Part shown: positions 1 through 8,727 of the stretch, one piece after another
Numbering within the stretch: position 1 is the first letter of the stretch
How the letters are laid out: every line of letters begins with the position of its first letter
Assembly (NCBI RefSeq): GCF_019654955.1
Contig: NZ_BPEV01000010.1
Location: forward strand, 1-64,000
Direction: 5' to 3'
DNA: 64,000 bases
DNA from: Shewanella sp. KT0246
GTDB lineage: Bacteria > Pseudomonadota > Gammaproteobacteria > Enterobacterales > Shewanellaceae
The notes under the pieces: model-generated
Database searches by the model: none
What the model was told of the DNA's origin: nothing
Seen by the model: the letters and a program-made list of their open reading frames with translations, nothing else
Program-made: the position numbers and the translations under genes

Positions 1-27
1 GCATATTCTTATAAAAAATTACGGCAA

Positions 28-43
28 TTGCGGAAAACCGCAG
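28..43. repeat. Short GC hairpin upstream of the ApbE-like gene
   Basis: TGCGG and CCGCA arms flank an AAAA loop. The same 15-nt string TTGCGGAAAACCGCA occurs again just after the downstream gene (at 1411). It has no T tract, so it is a weak terminator candidate for whatever lies to the left of the window. Confidence 0.4.
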
Positions 44-152
44 GTTTAATCAATAAAATTTAGAGTTATGATCAAGTTAACAGTTTTTAAGTAATAACCA
101 CCTTGTTTATTTCACTCGCAATAGAAGTAAGCAACAATTTTCGGCAAATAAA

Positions 153-1337
153 ATGAATATATTTAAATTAGTATTATTAAGTGGATTACTCACTAGCAAT
201 ATTTGTTATTCAACTGGTGCTTCACAAATTTTAAATGAAGCCATATCAATTACCGACAAAATAGCTGCTAAATATTCAGATGAAATACGTAATGAGTTTT
301 ATCAGTGCGATAGCAATGCCATGATCACTGTTACTGATAATCTAGCAACACTGCATACGGTCAAGTATTTTGGTACAACAATTAGTATTGACATATTTAA
401 TCTTCCACAGGGAACTGAAAAGCAAGTGCTGTGTAATGCATTAAATGTCATTCAAGAGTACCACTACCTAGCATCTAACTATTCCACCTATCCACATGTC
501 ACAAATATTAAGACAATTAACAACACACCTAATGTAGTGCACCATATCGACCCGCAACTTTCTCAATTGATTGCTTCTAGTATTGATTGGCACGAAAAAA
601 GCCATGGTTACTTTAATATTGCCCTTTCTCCCGTTATTGACTTATGGCGTCAAAAGCGCTTTGAATGCGATAAAAATCAGGGGAAGGATTGTTCTATCCC
701 AACTAAAAACGCATTAGACAATGCCTCACAGTTTACTGATATTAAACAAATAAATTATAATCCAGACAAGAAAACGATAGTAATCAAGCCAGGTATGAGC
801 CTTGATTTAGGCGGTATAGCTAAAGGCTGGATGACCGAAAAAGTGTTTACTCAACTTAGACTAGATGGCGCAAGCCAATTTATGATTAATGCGGGTGGGA
901 ATATTAGACATTTAGGCTTACACCCTGAAAACCGTCAATTTGTAACCGCCATAGAAGACCCTCTATGTAAAAAGTCTCAATACCAATTGCCGCAATGTGC
1001 ATCTTTTGAAGGTCAGTACCATGAGCTAATTACCGGACAAAATATCACCGTAGTTTCCAGTGGTAACTACTTGCGTTACTTTGAGGTCAACGGAAAACAA
1101 TATCATCACTTAATTGATCCTAAAACTAATTATCCCAAACCTGAAGGGGTAGCAACCACGGTTGTTTTAAAAGGCAATCAAATATTTGCTGATGTACTTT
1201 CGACAACATTATTTTTAATGCCTTTAGAAGAAGCTATAGAATATGTCAATAATAACAGCTTTATTGAAGCTGTTTGGTATTTAGATGAAGAAGGAAATAA
1301 AATAAAGTCAGACAACTTTAATAGTGTGAGTAAATAA
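153..1337 (+). CDS. apbE: ApbE-family FAD:protein FMN transferase, secreted
   Basis: ApbE proteins move FMN from FAD onto Thr/Ser of target flavoproteins outside the cytoplasm. The N-terminus is a signal peptide (about residues 1-21). Family signatures follow: DLGGIAKG at 218-225, a VSSGNYLRYF block at about 301-310 (usual form SGDY/SGNY), HHLIDPKT for nucleotide binding, and FADVLSTTLF, whose Asp matches the usual ADALST metal-binding stretch. At 394 residues it is longer than the usual 330-350, with an extra segment before the family's GTT(Y/I)SI strand. The ribosome site is weak, but the signal peptide fixes the start. It precedes a two-component pair on the same strand. The likely client, a periplasmic flavoprotein reductase, is not in the window, so the substrate is inference. 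Confidence 0.88.
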   Translation: MNIFKLVLLSGLLTSNICYSTGASQILNEAISITDKIAAKYSDEIRNEFYQCDSNAMITVTDNLATLHTVKYFGTTISIDIFNLPQGTEKQVLCNALNVIQEYHYLASNYSTYPHVTNIKTINNTPNVVHHIDPQLSQLIASSIDWHEKSHGYFNIALSPVIDLWRQKRFECDKNQGKDCSIPTKNALDNASQFTDIKQINYNPDKKTIVIKPGMSLDLGGIAKGWMTEKVFTQLRLDGASQFMINAGGNIRHLGLHPENRQFVTAIEDPLCKKSQYQLPQCASFEGQYHELITGQNITVVSSGNYLRYFEVNGKQYHHLIDPKTNYPKPEGVATTVVLKGNQIFADVLSTTLFLMPLEEAIEYVNNNSFIEAVWYLDEEGNKIKSDNFNSVSK

Positions 1338-1403
1338 CAGCTAAACCAAACCATTGCACACACATAAATAACAAATATAATCACACTGCATATATGAAGT
1401 TTT

Positions 1404-1433
1404 AATACCATTGCGGAAAACCGCAATGGTATT
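1404..1433. terminator. Strong hairpin after the ApbE-like gene
   Basis: A perfect 13-bp inverted repeat (AATACCATTGCGG and its complement) closes on an AAAA loop. It lies 67 bp after the stop codon. The T run that should follow is poor (ATTCATT), so it may be a processing or mRNA-stability element instead of a classic intrinsic terminator. Confidence 0.5.
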
Positions 1434-1468
1434 CATTATGTGTATTAGATCACTTTACTCTATAATTA

Positions 1469-1508
1469 AATCATTCTATTTTGTACTCTAGTACATAATA
1501 GAATGATT
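1469..1508. promoter_or_regulatory. 18-bp inverted repeat directly upstream of the sensor kinase
   Basis: Arms AATCATTCTATTTTGTAC and GTACATAATAGAATGATT pair at 17 of 18 positions around a TCTA loop. The repeat ends 20 bp before the kinase ATG. It is either a dimeric operator or a hairpin in the leader RNA close to the ribosome site. No T tract follows it. Confidence 0.55.
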
Positions 1509-1527
1509 CTATTTAATTGGGTGATAA

Positions 1528-3414
1528 ATGATTAAATCTTTTTATGCCACTTTAGCTATGTTGATGAGTCTTATAGCTTTCAGCGCTTTCGCGTTACCAG
1601 AAAGCACTAATGACAGCTCAGCTTTCACAAACACGACAACATCAACTTCTACCTTAGAGGCACCAAAAAAAATATTTAGAATTGGTGTGCTTAACTTTAA
1701 CTCTCGAAATACTGTTTTAAATCGTTGGCAGCCCACACTTGATTATGTTGCGACTCAAACAAGCCTAAATCTTGTTTTAGTCCCCTTAACACCCAATGAA
1801 ATGGTACAACAAGTTGCGAATGAGCAATTAGATTTCATTATTAGTAATGCCCTCATCACTGTCGCATTCAAAAAAGACTACGGAGTCAGTAATTTATTAA
1901 GCTTGTTACCGCAAAATAGTGACTATCCAGAGCATGCTATTGGCTCCAGTTTAATTACCCGTAAAGACAGTAATATTAAAAAAATACAAGACATCACCAC
2001 TATGAGGGTCATTTCTACAGATCTTAATGCTTTTGGTGGTTTTCAGATTATGGCGGGCCAATTAATAGAACTAGGTATAAACCCACAGAAAGATATTGAA
2101 CAGTTAAAATTTGTTGGTTTTCCGCAGCGAAAGTTACTGCAATACATAGTCGATAATCAAGCCGATGTCGCCATTTTACCAAGCTGTGTATTAGAGGCTG
2201 CGATACAAGATAACCCTCAACTTGCAGAACAGTTACAGGTAGTTTTTCCCCGAAGCTATTCAGACTATCATTGCCAAGTATCAAGTGAGTTATATCCTTA
2301 TTATACTTTTTCAAAGGTGGGTAAAACCGACCATGAAACTGCCAAAATCATTGCTCAATCCTTATTGAGTATACAAAATTCAGATGAGGCAGCTTCTGCA
2401 GGTAAATACCAATACTGGACTGTTCCTGTGAAAGACAGCCATGTATTTGAATTATTGAAAAAACTGAAGCGATGGCCATTCGTCACCAACTGGACTCGGT
2501 TGCTGCAAGATGCAACTCCCTGGGCGATTGCCATTTTCATCGGACTATTTATAGGTTACTTACACCACTTACGAGTGAAGCAATTAGTCGTTAAGAGAAC
2601 TCAAGCGCTACACGATGAGATGCTGGAGCACAAAGCCACACAAAAAGCATTATTTGAGCAACAACAACAATTTTATAGAGCTCAAAGGGTATTACTGACA
2701 GGTGAAATGGCTTCTGGGATTGCTCACGAACTTAATCAACCATTGGCAGGGATCCGCTACTTAACTCAAGGGTGTATTTACCGACTTGATGAGCAGCAAA
2801 CTGAGCTTCACACAGCATTGAACAAAACCATTGAACAGGTTGACAGGGCGCAAAGCACAATCAAAAAATTTAGGCAATTCTGTCATCAGCCTAGCGTTTA
2901 CCAGCAATGCTCTTTAACAGAGCTCATTAGCGATACGCTGAATCTAATGAAACCAGATTTTAATAGATTGAAACTACAACCTAAGCTATCTCTAGATAAC
3001 GTTACCATTAATGCCGATGCTTCTCTTTTACAGCAAGTATTAGTTAACTTAATTCGTAACGCTTTAGATGCCATGGAAAATAGTCACTCCCCCCAGTTAC
3101 TCATCAATGTCACTGAAGTAAATGAGCAAGCTCAACTGATTATCATGGATAATGGTATTGGGCTCAGCGAAGCTAAGTTAGAGCGATTGTTTTTTCCATT
3201 CGAAACATCAAAACCCCATGGTTTAGGGCTAGGCATGGTCGTATGTAAAAGAATCTGCGAAGAGCACGGTGGTAAAATTAAAGCAGTGAATAATATCGAC
3301 GTTGCTGAATCAGCACATGATTATGGTATTAATGTGACTCAACATGCGATGCTATATTCAACAGGACTTACAATCATCATCAATATACCGATCCAAAGGC
3401 AAAATCATGTTTAA
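1528..3414 (+). CDS. TtrS-type sensor histidine kinase with PhnD-like periplasmic domain
   Basis: A signal peptide (1-22) leads into a PhnD/phosphonate-binding-like ligand domain (about 45-310). One membrane helix (about 331-348) is followed by a coiled linker and a kinase core. The phospho-acceptor is His400 in GEMASGIAHELNQPLAG. An N box (LVNLIRNALDAM), DNGIGLS and a glycine-rich GLGLGMVVCK complete the ATPase domain. The architecture is that of TtrS and ThsS, the tetrathionate and thiosulfate sensors of Shewanella and Salmonella. No tetrathionate or thiosulfate reductase gene is adjacent, so the ligand is unknown. The stop overlaps the regulator gene by 8 bp, so the pair is translationally coupled. 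Confidence 0.88.
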   Translation: MIKSFYATLAMLMSLIAFSAFALPESTNDSSAFTNTTTSTSTLEAPKKIFRIGVLNFNSRNTVLNRWQPTLDYVATQTSLNLVLVPLTPNEMVQQVANEQLDFIISNALITVAFKKDYGVSNLLSLLPQNSDYPEHAIGSSLITRKDSNIKKIQDITTMRVISTDLNAFGGFQIMAGQLIELGINPQKDIEQLKFVGFPQRKLLQYIVDNQADVAILPSCVLEAAIQDNPQLAEQLQVVFPRSYSDYHCQVSSELYPYYTFSKVGKTDHETAKIIAQSLLSIQNSDEAASAGKYQYWTVPVKDSHVFELLKKLKRWPFVTNWTRLLQDATPWAIAIFIGLFIGYLHHLRVKQLVVKRTQALHDEMLEHKATQKALFEQQQQFYRAQRVLLTGEMASGIAHELNQPLAGIRYLTQGCIYRLDEQQTELHTALNKTIEQVDRAQSTIKKFRQFCHQPSVYQQCSLTELISDTLNLMKPDFNRLKLQPKLSLDNVTINADASLLQQVLVNLIRNALDAMENSHSPQLLINVTEVNEQAQLIIMDNGIGLSEAKLERLFFPFETSKPHGLGLGMVVCKRICEEHGGKIKAVNNIDVAESAHDYGINVTQHAMLYSTGLTIIINIPIQRQNHV

Positions 3415-4012
3415 TTTATTTCTGGTCGATGACGATCAAGATGTACTCGACTCGCTCAGTTGGATGCTCGATGGCTTAGGAATTAAAACTCACTGCTTCT
3501 CCTCTGCTGAAGCATTTTTAGAGCAAGTAGAATTAAGCCAAGCAGGTATTGTTATCTTGGATATTCAAATGCCAGGAAAAGACGGCATTGAACTGCTTCA
3601 TGATATCAAACATTCTCAAAGTCCATTGAGTGTCATCATGCTAAGTGGTCATGGCACCATATCCATGGCAGTTCAGGCCATCCAACAAGGTGCAATAGAC
3701 TTCATCGAAAAGCCTGTAGATGGGGACAAATTATTACAGCTTTTAAAACGCGCACAAAACGAAACTGAAACAGCATATAGTCACTTAAATCAACAAAGTG
3801 ATATCAATCAAAGATTAGCCAGCCTAACTGCCCGTGAACACGAAGTTTTGCTTAAGGTTCTAGAAGGAAAATTAAATAAAGTGATAGCAGCTGAGCTGAA
3901 TATTGCCCAGCGCACTATTGAATTGCACCGTCAAAAAGTCATGCAAAAAATGCAGGTGCATAATATTGCAGAACTTGCATTTATTATCGCTAAGTCAGAA
4001 TCAATTCAATAA
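3407..4012 (+). CDS. TtrR/FixJ-type response regulator
   Basis: The receiver domain carries the acidic pocket DDD at 8-10, phospho-acceptor Asp52 in VILDIQMPG, and the Lys of IEKPVDG. A LuxR/FixJ-type helix-turn-helix lies at the C-terminus (LTAREHEVLLKVLEGK through RTIELHRQKVMQKM). I chose the ATG at 3407 because AAAGGC sits 6 bp upstream and the receiver fold begins there. The longer reading frame from 3344 only adds residues overlapping the kinase. It is the cognate regulator of the kinase it overlaps. Its targets probably include the inverted repeat before the kinase or a promoter left of the window (inference). Confidence 0.9.
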   Translation: MFNLFLVDDDQDVLDSLSWMLDGLGIKTHCFSSAEAFLEQVELSQAGIVILDIQMPGKDGIELLHDIKHSQSPLSVIMLSGHGTISMAVQAIQQGAIDFIEKPVDGDKLLQLLKRAQNETETAYSHLNQQSDINQRLASLTAREHEVLLKVLEGKLNKVIAAELNIAQRTIELHRQKVMQKMQVHNIAELAFIIAKSESIQ

Positions 4013-4023
4013 GTTAAATCGAG

Positions 4024-4791
4024 CTACTTTGGTGCTTCACTCATAATTGCATCTTCAATGAGTTGCTGTATTTGCTCGGGTTGATCAAGTGTTGCATCAT
4101 GACCGCAGTGTCCAACTCGGAATAATTGCGTCTGATAAAACTTGGCTAGTGCCTCACTGCATTGCGGGTTAGCCAGTTTATCTTCATTCGCGCAAATCAC
4201 ACTTACAGGAATAGCATGTGTTGATGAGCAATGATAACGAGCCGCCGCTATAATTTGCCTTGCACCATTAATAATAGAAGTATGCTTTTCATCTCGCATC
4301 TTCCCCCAATCTCGAATAACGGTTTCATCATGGCCTTTAGTCATGGTGGTATAGCTTAAAACACTGGATTCAACCAAGCTTAAATTGGCCGCTTTATGAC
4401 GCTGCCAAATGGATTTGAGCAAGGGCTTAAGTTGAAAACGTTGATACCAAGGTGAAAGATTTCCAGCACTCGAATTAATAAGCACTACATGCCGCACTTG
4501 GTGCTGTCTTTGGCGGGCCATCTCAATGGCTATCATGCCACCCATAGACACACCAACAATCACTAATTGGCTATCATAATGTTGTTTTTCGACTAATTCA
4601 GTATCTATTTGATTCCAAATATCTTGGCAGTAATTACCTATGGTTAACGGGCTAGCTTGCCCTAACAATACGCCATTGCCGCAGGCGTCAGGCGTAATCA
4701 CATCTATGCCCGCTTGACGTAACTGTTCGTCAAAACCATACCAATGACGTTTATCCCGCATTAAGCCACGTAATAATACCCAAGTTGCCAT
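4024..4791 (-). CDS. Alpha/beta hydrolase
   Basis: This is a cytoplasmic single-domain hydrolase of 255 residues. The nucleophile elbow is GVSMGG with Ser82, a late acid is near CANEDKLANP, and the catalytic His is in GHCGHD (228 or 231). A strong AGAGG ribosome site precedes the ATG. It follows the M14-like peptidase gene on the same strand after 57 bp and is probably cotranscribed with it. It ends 12 bp from the convergent response-regulator gene. The substrate cannot be told from the sequence. The fold resembles MhpC/BioH-like esterases. Confidence 0.75.
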   Translation of the reverse strand: MATWVLLRGLMRDKRHWYGFDEQLRQAGIDVITPDACGNGVLLGQASPLTIGNYCQDIWNQIDTELVEKQHYDSQLVIVGVSMGGMIAIEMARQRQHQVRHVVLINSSAGNLSPWYQRFQLKPLLKSIWQRHKAANLSLVESSVLSYTTMTKGHDETVIRDWGKMRDEKHTSIINGARQIIAAARYHCSSTHAIPVSVICANEDKLANPQCSEALAKFYQTQLFRVGHCGHDATLDQPEQIQQLIEDAIMSEAPK

Positions 4792-4848
4792 GACACACCT
4801 CTGTGGTTTGCTGTTAAGTTAACTGCAATATACAAGTTATTAGTCTTA

Positions 4849-5865
4849 TCACTTTCGCGCCCAATGCCGCTCGGCATCCACTTGTAAGCGGACTAATTGT
4901 TCAGTGTCGATGTTTTCTAAAACATTAGCATAAGCCGCTTCAATCAAGAACTGCATTAACACCACATGACGCCTTAAAATACGGTGATGCCGATGGGTTT
5001 TCTGCGGATTAAAATAACCAGAAAAGTTAAAAATTTGCCTTGGATTTTTCTTCACCCACGCCCAAGAACCCATTTCTAACGTCAATGGAATGAACGGTCT
5101 GTCACTTGGATTGGCCTTGGCTAGATAATCCCAAATGTCACCGTGGGTTTGATAATAGTGACTTTGCGGTGCAATTTTATAATGCCCATGATGCGGATAA
5201 CCACGGTCGAACAATTGCTTTAAATGGTAGATATAGCCCATACCTTCAAACGGCTTTTTAGTATGAGCATAGGGAAACCATATATGGTCAGCTAAGCCAA
5301 AACCAGAGTGAGCATCTAATGCAGTGACACTAGTACTGGTTTTTTGTAACTCATGGACATAATCCACCAGCACCTTAGTTTCAGTCTCCATGCCGTTCTT
5401 ACCTCGGTACCAAGGCAGTTTATTTGTTAATCGGTGACCGCCCACCAAAAAAGTTACTTTTTCTTCCGCATCGATAGGAGCATTGCGCATCAAATCAACA
5501 TGATTACCATTACTGCGTGAGCCTTGTAAAAAGCCCACGGGGTTAGCCACTGGCACAAAGGATAGCCGCACTTCTTTTAATAAAGCTTGCAAATGCCTAT
5601 CCCAAGGTAAGCGATTAAGTAAGCTACCTAAAAAAGACAACACGACTTGTGCGCCAATACGCTCTACCCCATGAACCCCACCTACAAATAACACCGTGGG
5701 GCAAGGCTTGTCTTGCTGGCCTAATTCAATTGCTGTGACAGATAATGATTCACCGCGGTAATGTAAATCAAGCAAGGATTGATGCCGAAACTTGCCTTGA
5801 TGATGGGCAATCAACCGCTTAAGCGTATCAATTTCAAAACTATGCTCGAATGAAAATTTTCCCAT
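4849..5865 (-). CDS. M14-family zinc carboxypeptidase-like protein
   Basis: The M14 metallopeptidase pattern is visible. GGVHGVER supplies the His-x-x-Glu zinc pair, DLMRNAP matches the DxNRN substrate-binding stretch, ALDAHSGFG supplies the third zinc ligand, and PLTLEMGSWAW supplies the catalytic Glu. There is no signal peptide, so it is probably cytoplasmic, as in the DUF2817-like branch of M14. It is the first gene of a two-gene minus-strand unit with the alpha/beta hydrolase. Cytosolic members act on small peptides or amidated compounds; the precise substrate is unknown. Confidence 0.75.
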   Translation of the reverse strand: MGKFSFEHSFEIDTLKRLIAHHQGKFRHQSLLDLHYRGESLSVTAIELGQQDKPCPTVLFVGGVHGVERIGAQVVLSFLGSLLNRLPWDRHLQALLKEVRLSFVPVANPVGFLQGSRSNGNHVDLMRNAPIDAEEKVTFLVGGHRLTNKLPWYRGKNGMETETKVLVDYVHELQKTSTSVTALDAHSGFGLADHIWFPYAHTKKPFEGMGYIYHLKQLFDRGYPHHGHYKIAPQSHYYQTHGDIWDYLAKANPSDRPFIPLTLEMGSWAWVKKNPRQIFNFSGYFNPQKTHRHHRILRRHVVLMQFLIEAAYANVLENIDTEQLVRLQVDAERHWARK

Positions 5866-6110
5866 TTCCTATGCCTACTTAACTTACTTTTGTCACCTTG
5901 GCATAAGGTTATTAAGGCAGTAATACAGCTTGATGACAAACACTGGCAGTCCGTTGAATGTTTCAAATAAAACAGGTGGTTAAATGACTCAAATCAGCGA
6001 GCAAAGTTACATTTCCCCCACAGTCAGCTATAGTTGATTGCCATAACAAATTAAATTCACTAAATATTTTCATTTAATTTTTGCAACAGAACTTTCCAAA
6101 AGGATTCAAC

Positions 6111-6599
6111 ATGAAGATGGATTTTGAAAAAATTCAAATGCTGTATAGCCTTGAAAAAAGCTTATTAAAAACTGAGCTTAAACATCAACGCAAAGCTGCT
6201 TTTTTACTGGCCATTGCCATGTCTTTTTTTGCCTTAACCGTATTAGCGCTGAATGTCGCTATTTATCTAAGCATTGCTGATTTAGGCATATATGCACAAA
6301 AAGCATGGTGGTTAGTGGCCTTGAACGGCACTTTTACGGTTATTCCTGGGTTATTGCTGCTTGCCCACTCAAATCATCAACCTGATGCCGCTGCTATGGA
6401 AATTAGGGATGCACTTGCTGACAGTCTCAAAACGGAACTCACGACCACTGCTGAAGATGTCACCATTACGGTCGAGCGAATGCAGCGCATTGGCAAAGAT
6501 ATTAAAGCCTTTAGTGAAGGAGGAATTGCTGCATTAGTTCCTATTGTTAAGCTGGCTTCAGAAGTGGTTGCGAGTAAAAAAGCCGATACGCCAAAGTAA
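6111..6599 (+). CDS. Small membrane protein of unknown function
   Basis: I do not recognise a named family. The 162-residue product has a charged N-terminal helix (MKMDFEKIQMLYSLEKSLLK), two membrane helices (about 30-58 and 65-90), then a soluble helical tail with a hydrophobic final segment. The ATG at 6111 is chosen because AAAGGA lies 7 bp upstream; the longer TTG start at 6081 has no ribosome site. It stands alone between two minus-strand genes. It resembles small coiled-coil two-helix inner-membrane proteins. Confidence 0.7.
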   Translation: MKMDFEKIQMLYSLEKSLLKTELKHQRKAAFLLAIAMSFFALTVLALNVAIYLSIADLGIYAQKAWWLVALNGTFTVIPGLLLLAHSNHQPDAAAMEIRDALADSLKTELTTTAEDVTITVERMQRIGKDIKAFSEGGIAALVPIVKLASEVVASKKADTPK

Positions 6600-6654
6600 C
6601 ACCTCAGCGCATACGACTAACTGCAATATGCACATGCGTTAGTAAGCGGCAATG

Positions 6655-7095
6655 TCATGATAGCTCTAGACTGTCATGTGCTTGCCGTTTACTGATGATG
6701 CTGGCGCGAATATGATCGTAAGCATAATTGTAAACATAGGCATAAATTGTGATAAACAAGGTCACACTGATATCAAGCCAAAAAGCCTCTATCACACTGA
6801 TATCTAAAATATAGGCCATCACAGGAATGGTCAGTATCAATAGGCCGCTTTCAAACAAGGCAATTTGTATTATGCGCTGTTTTACGGTTCTCTTTTCACG
6901 AGCTCCAGTAAAGAAACGGTCAAATCCAAGATTAAATACAAAATTCCAGCCCATGGCGATAGTCGCAATAGCTATCATGGTTCCTGAAAGGGAAGCCAAT
7001 TCATGTTCAGTAAACAACATCAATCCAATCACGGAACCAATAATGGCCAAAAACTCAAACAACACCGCATGAAACACACGCTCTAACGTAGACAT
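6655..7095 (-). CDS. PACE-family multidrug efflux protein (AceI-like)
   Basis: The 146-residue inner-membrane protein has four helices as two bacterial-transmembrane-pair units. The first contains FHAVLFEFLAIIG and MGWNFVFNLGFDRFF; the second contains IALFESGLLILTIPVM and YAYVYNYAYDH. This tandem pattern is diagnostic for proton-driven PACE exporters of cationic biocides such as chlorhexidine. It starts with a good AGAGG site and is divergent from a LysR gene 143 bp away, as often seen for aceI-type genes. The true substrate is not visible. Confidence 0.85.
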   Translation of the reverse strand: MSTLERVFHAVLFEFLAIIGSVIGLMLFTEHELASLSGTMIAIATIAMGWNFVFNLGFDRFFTGAREKRTVKQRIIQIALFESGLLILTIPVMAYILDISVIEAFWLDISVTLFITIYAYVYNYAYDHIRASIISKRQAHDSLELS

Positions 7096-7238
7096 ATTAA
7101 CCTCTGCTGATGCTATAGATTCGACTCTATAGCTGAAAACAAGCGAGATTATGGCAAGCTTAATCCATTAACAAAAGTTAACAGCCATCACGAATAGTGA
7201 TACCTTAACAGGGTTGAGATAAAGATTGAGAGCGGGCA

Positions 7239-8153
7239 ATGTATAGTTTCGAGCAACTAAGAATATTTATTACAGTATGTGAAACAGGGTCATTTTCAGC
7301 AGCTGCAAGAAAACTTAACCGAGCTCAATCAGGCATTAGCCAAGCGATCGCCAATTTAGAAATTAGTATCAATCAAACCTTATTTGACCGAAGTGGCAAT
7401 ATTCCAGAGCTGACATCTGAAGGTGAAGCCCTTTTACCTGTCGTAAAGGCATTGATGCTGCAACAAGTCCATTTAGAGCAAAAAATTGCCTCGCTTGAGC
7501 AGCAACATGAACATGAGTTAGTTATCGCCATTGAAGAAAGTCTAATTAGCCCTGCACTGCTGGCACAACTGGCATTGCTTGCTGATGAATTTCCTAACAC
7601 CAATATTGAAATCATTGCCGAGTCCACCTTAGACATAGGCAAGCTAGTTGAAGAAGGCTGCGCGCATATTGGTATTGTGTATGCCGACGGAAAAATCCAT
7701 CATCAAGTTGATTTTACTACCATTGGTTATACTCGATTTATCACAGTAGCAGCGCCAAACCACCCTCTTTCTAGTAAACCAAAAATTAAAGATATCGACC
7801 TGCGTCATCATCGCCAAGTCGTCTTGCGGGCAACCGCTGGTCAAGAGTTATGGTTTAGTAACGGTATTAGCTCTCAGCATTGGTATGCCAATAATCACAC
7901 CATCATCAATGAATTAACTCAGCAAGGAGTGGGCTGGTCTATTTTGCCTGAAGAAATGGTAACCAGCCCCATTCAGGCGGGTAAGCTCATCAAACTCGAT
8001 ATCGATTACGAACCTAACGGTTGGATAAATACTGTCGATTGCTTGTCTAGTCGTCGCCATCCATTAGGTCCAGTTTATGAACGAGCTATGGTGCTGATTA
8101 AGGACTATATGAACCAGCAAAACTTACACAACAACTTCCAAATTGACCATTAA
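7239..8153 (+). CDS. LysR-family regulator of the PACE efflux gene (inferred)
   Basis: The N-terminal winged helix (about 1-60) reads FEQLRIFITVCETGSFSAAARKLNRAQSGISQAIANLE, the classic LysR pattern. It is followed by a helical linker and a periplasmic-binding-like effector domain to residue 304. Divergent placement against the PACE gene suggests it controls that gene and itself. The effector is probably the exported compound, which is inference. It ends 25 bp from a convergent gene. Confidence 0.88.
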   Translation: MYSFEQLRIFITVCETGSFSAAARKLNRAQSGISQAIANLEISINQTLFDRSGNIPELTSEGEALLPVVKALMLQQVHLEQKIASLEQQHEHELVIAIEESLISPALLAQLALLADEFPNTNIEIIAESTLDIGKLVEEGCAHIGIVYADGKIHHQVDFTTIGYTRFITVAAPNHPLSSKPKIKDIDLRHHRQVVLRATAGQELWFSNGISSQHWYANNHTIINELTQQGVGWSILPEEMVTSPIQAGKLIKLDIDYEPNGWINTVDCLSSRRHPLGPVYERAMVLIKDYMNQQNLHNNFQIDH

Positions 8154-8178
8154 AATGCGCAATGCAAGGAGAATCGTA

Positions 8179-8727
8179 TTAGGCACATCGATTATCCGCT
8201 ACCGGCTTTTTAAGTAACTTACGCTGCAATGTGCGTCGATGCATACCCAGCACCCGAGCAGTTTCTGAGATATTACCGTTATTATTCACCAGCACCTGCT
8301 GAATATGTTCCCATTCTAGCCTTTTCGGACTTAATGGTTGCTCGGTAAATTCAGTTTGAGCTCTGTCTTCATCTTCAATTTGTGCATTTAATGCATTCAT
8401 TAACGTCTGAGTATCAACAGGTTTTGCTAAATAATTATCCGCCCCTAATCTAATCGCTTCAACCGCCGTGGCAATGCTGGCATATCCGGTTAATAGTACC
8501 AATTTGACCTTAGGCAGTAACAGCCTTAATGGCTTAATTAATGTTAAGCCATTTTGCTCTGCAATCTTCATATCCAGTAAAATATGGCTTGGGTTAAACT
8601 GCCTTGCCATTAACAAGCCTTCGCTGGCATCGTCGCATTGAGCACACTCAAACCCTTGTTTAGTTAGCCTCCTTGCTAACGCTGCTGACAATGCTGCATC
8701 GTCTTCAATGATTAGTAATTTATTCAT
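8179..8727 (-). CDS. regA: RegA/PrrA-like response regulator
   Basis: The receiver domain (1-120) has DD at 9-10, phospho-acceptor Asp in ILLDMKIAEQNG, and AKPVD. The C-terminus is a Fis-type helix-turn-helix, GNISETARVLGMHRRTLQRKL, as in RegA/PrrA/ActR. These regulators switch energy metabolism genes in response to redox state. At 182 residues it matches family length (about 180-185). It overlaps the sensor gene by 8 bp, so the two are coupled. No target genes such as oxidases or nitrogen-oxide reductases lie nearby. Confidence 0.87.
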   Translation of the reverse strand: MNKLLIIEDDAALSAALARRLTKQGFECAQCDDASEGLLMARQFNPSHILLDMKIAEQNGLTLIKPLRLLLPKVKLVLLTGYASIATAVEAIRLGADNYLAKPVDTQTLMNALNAQIEDEDRAQTEFTEQPLSPKRLEWEHIQQVLVNNNGNISETARVLGMHRRTLQRKLLKKPVADNRCA

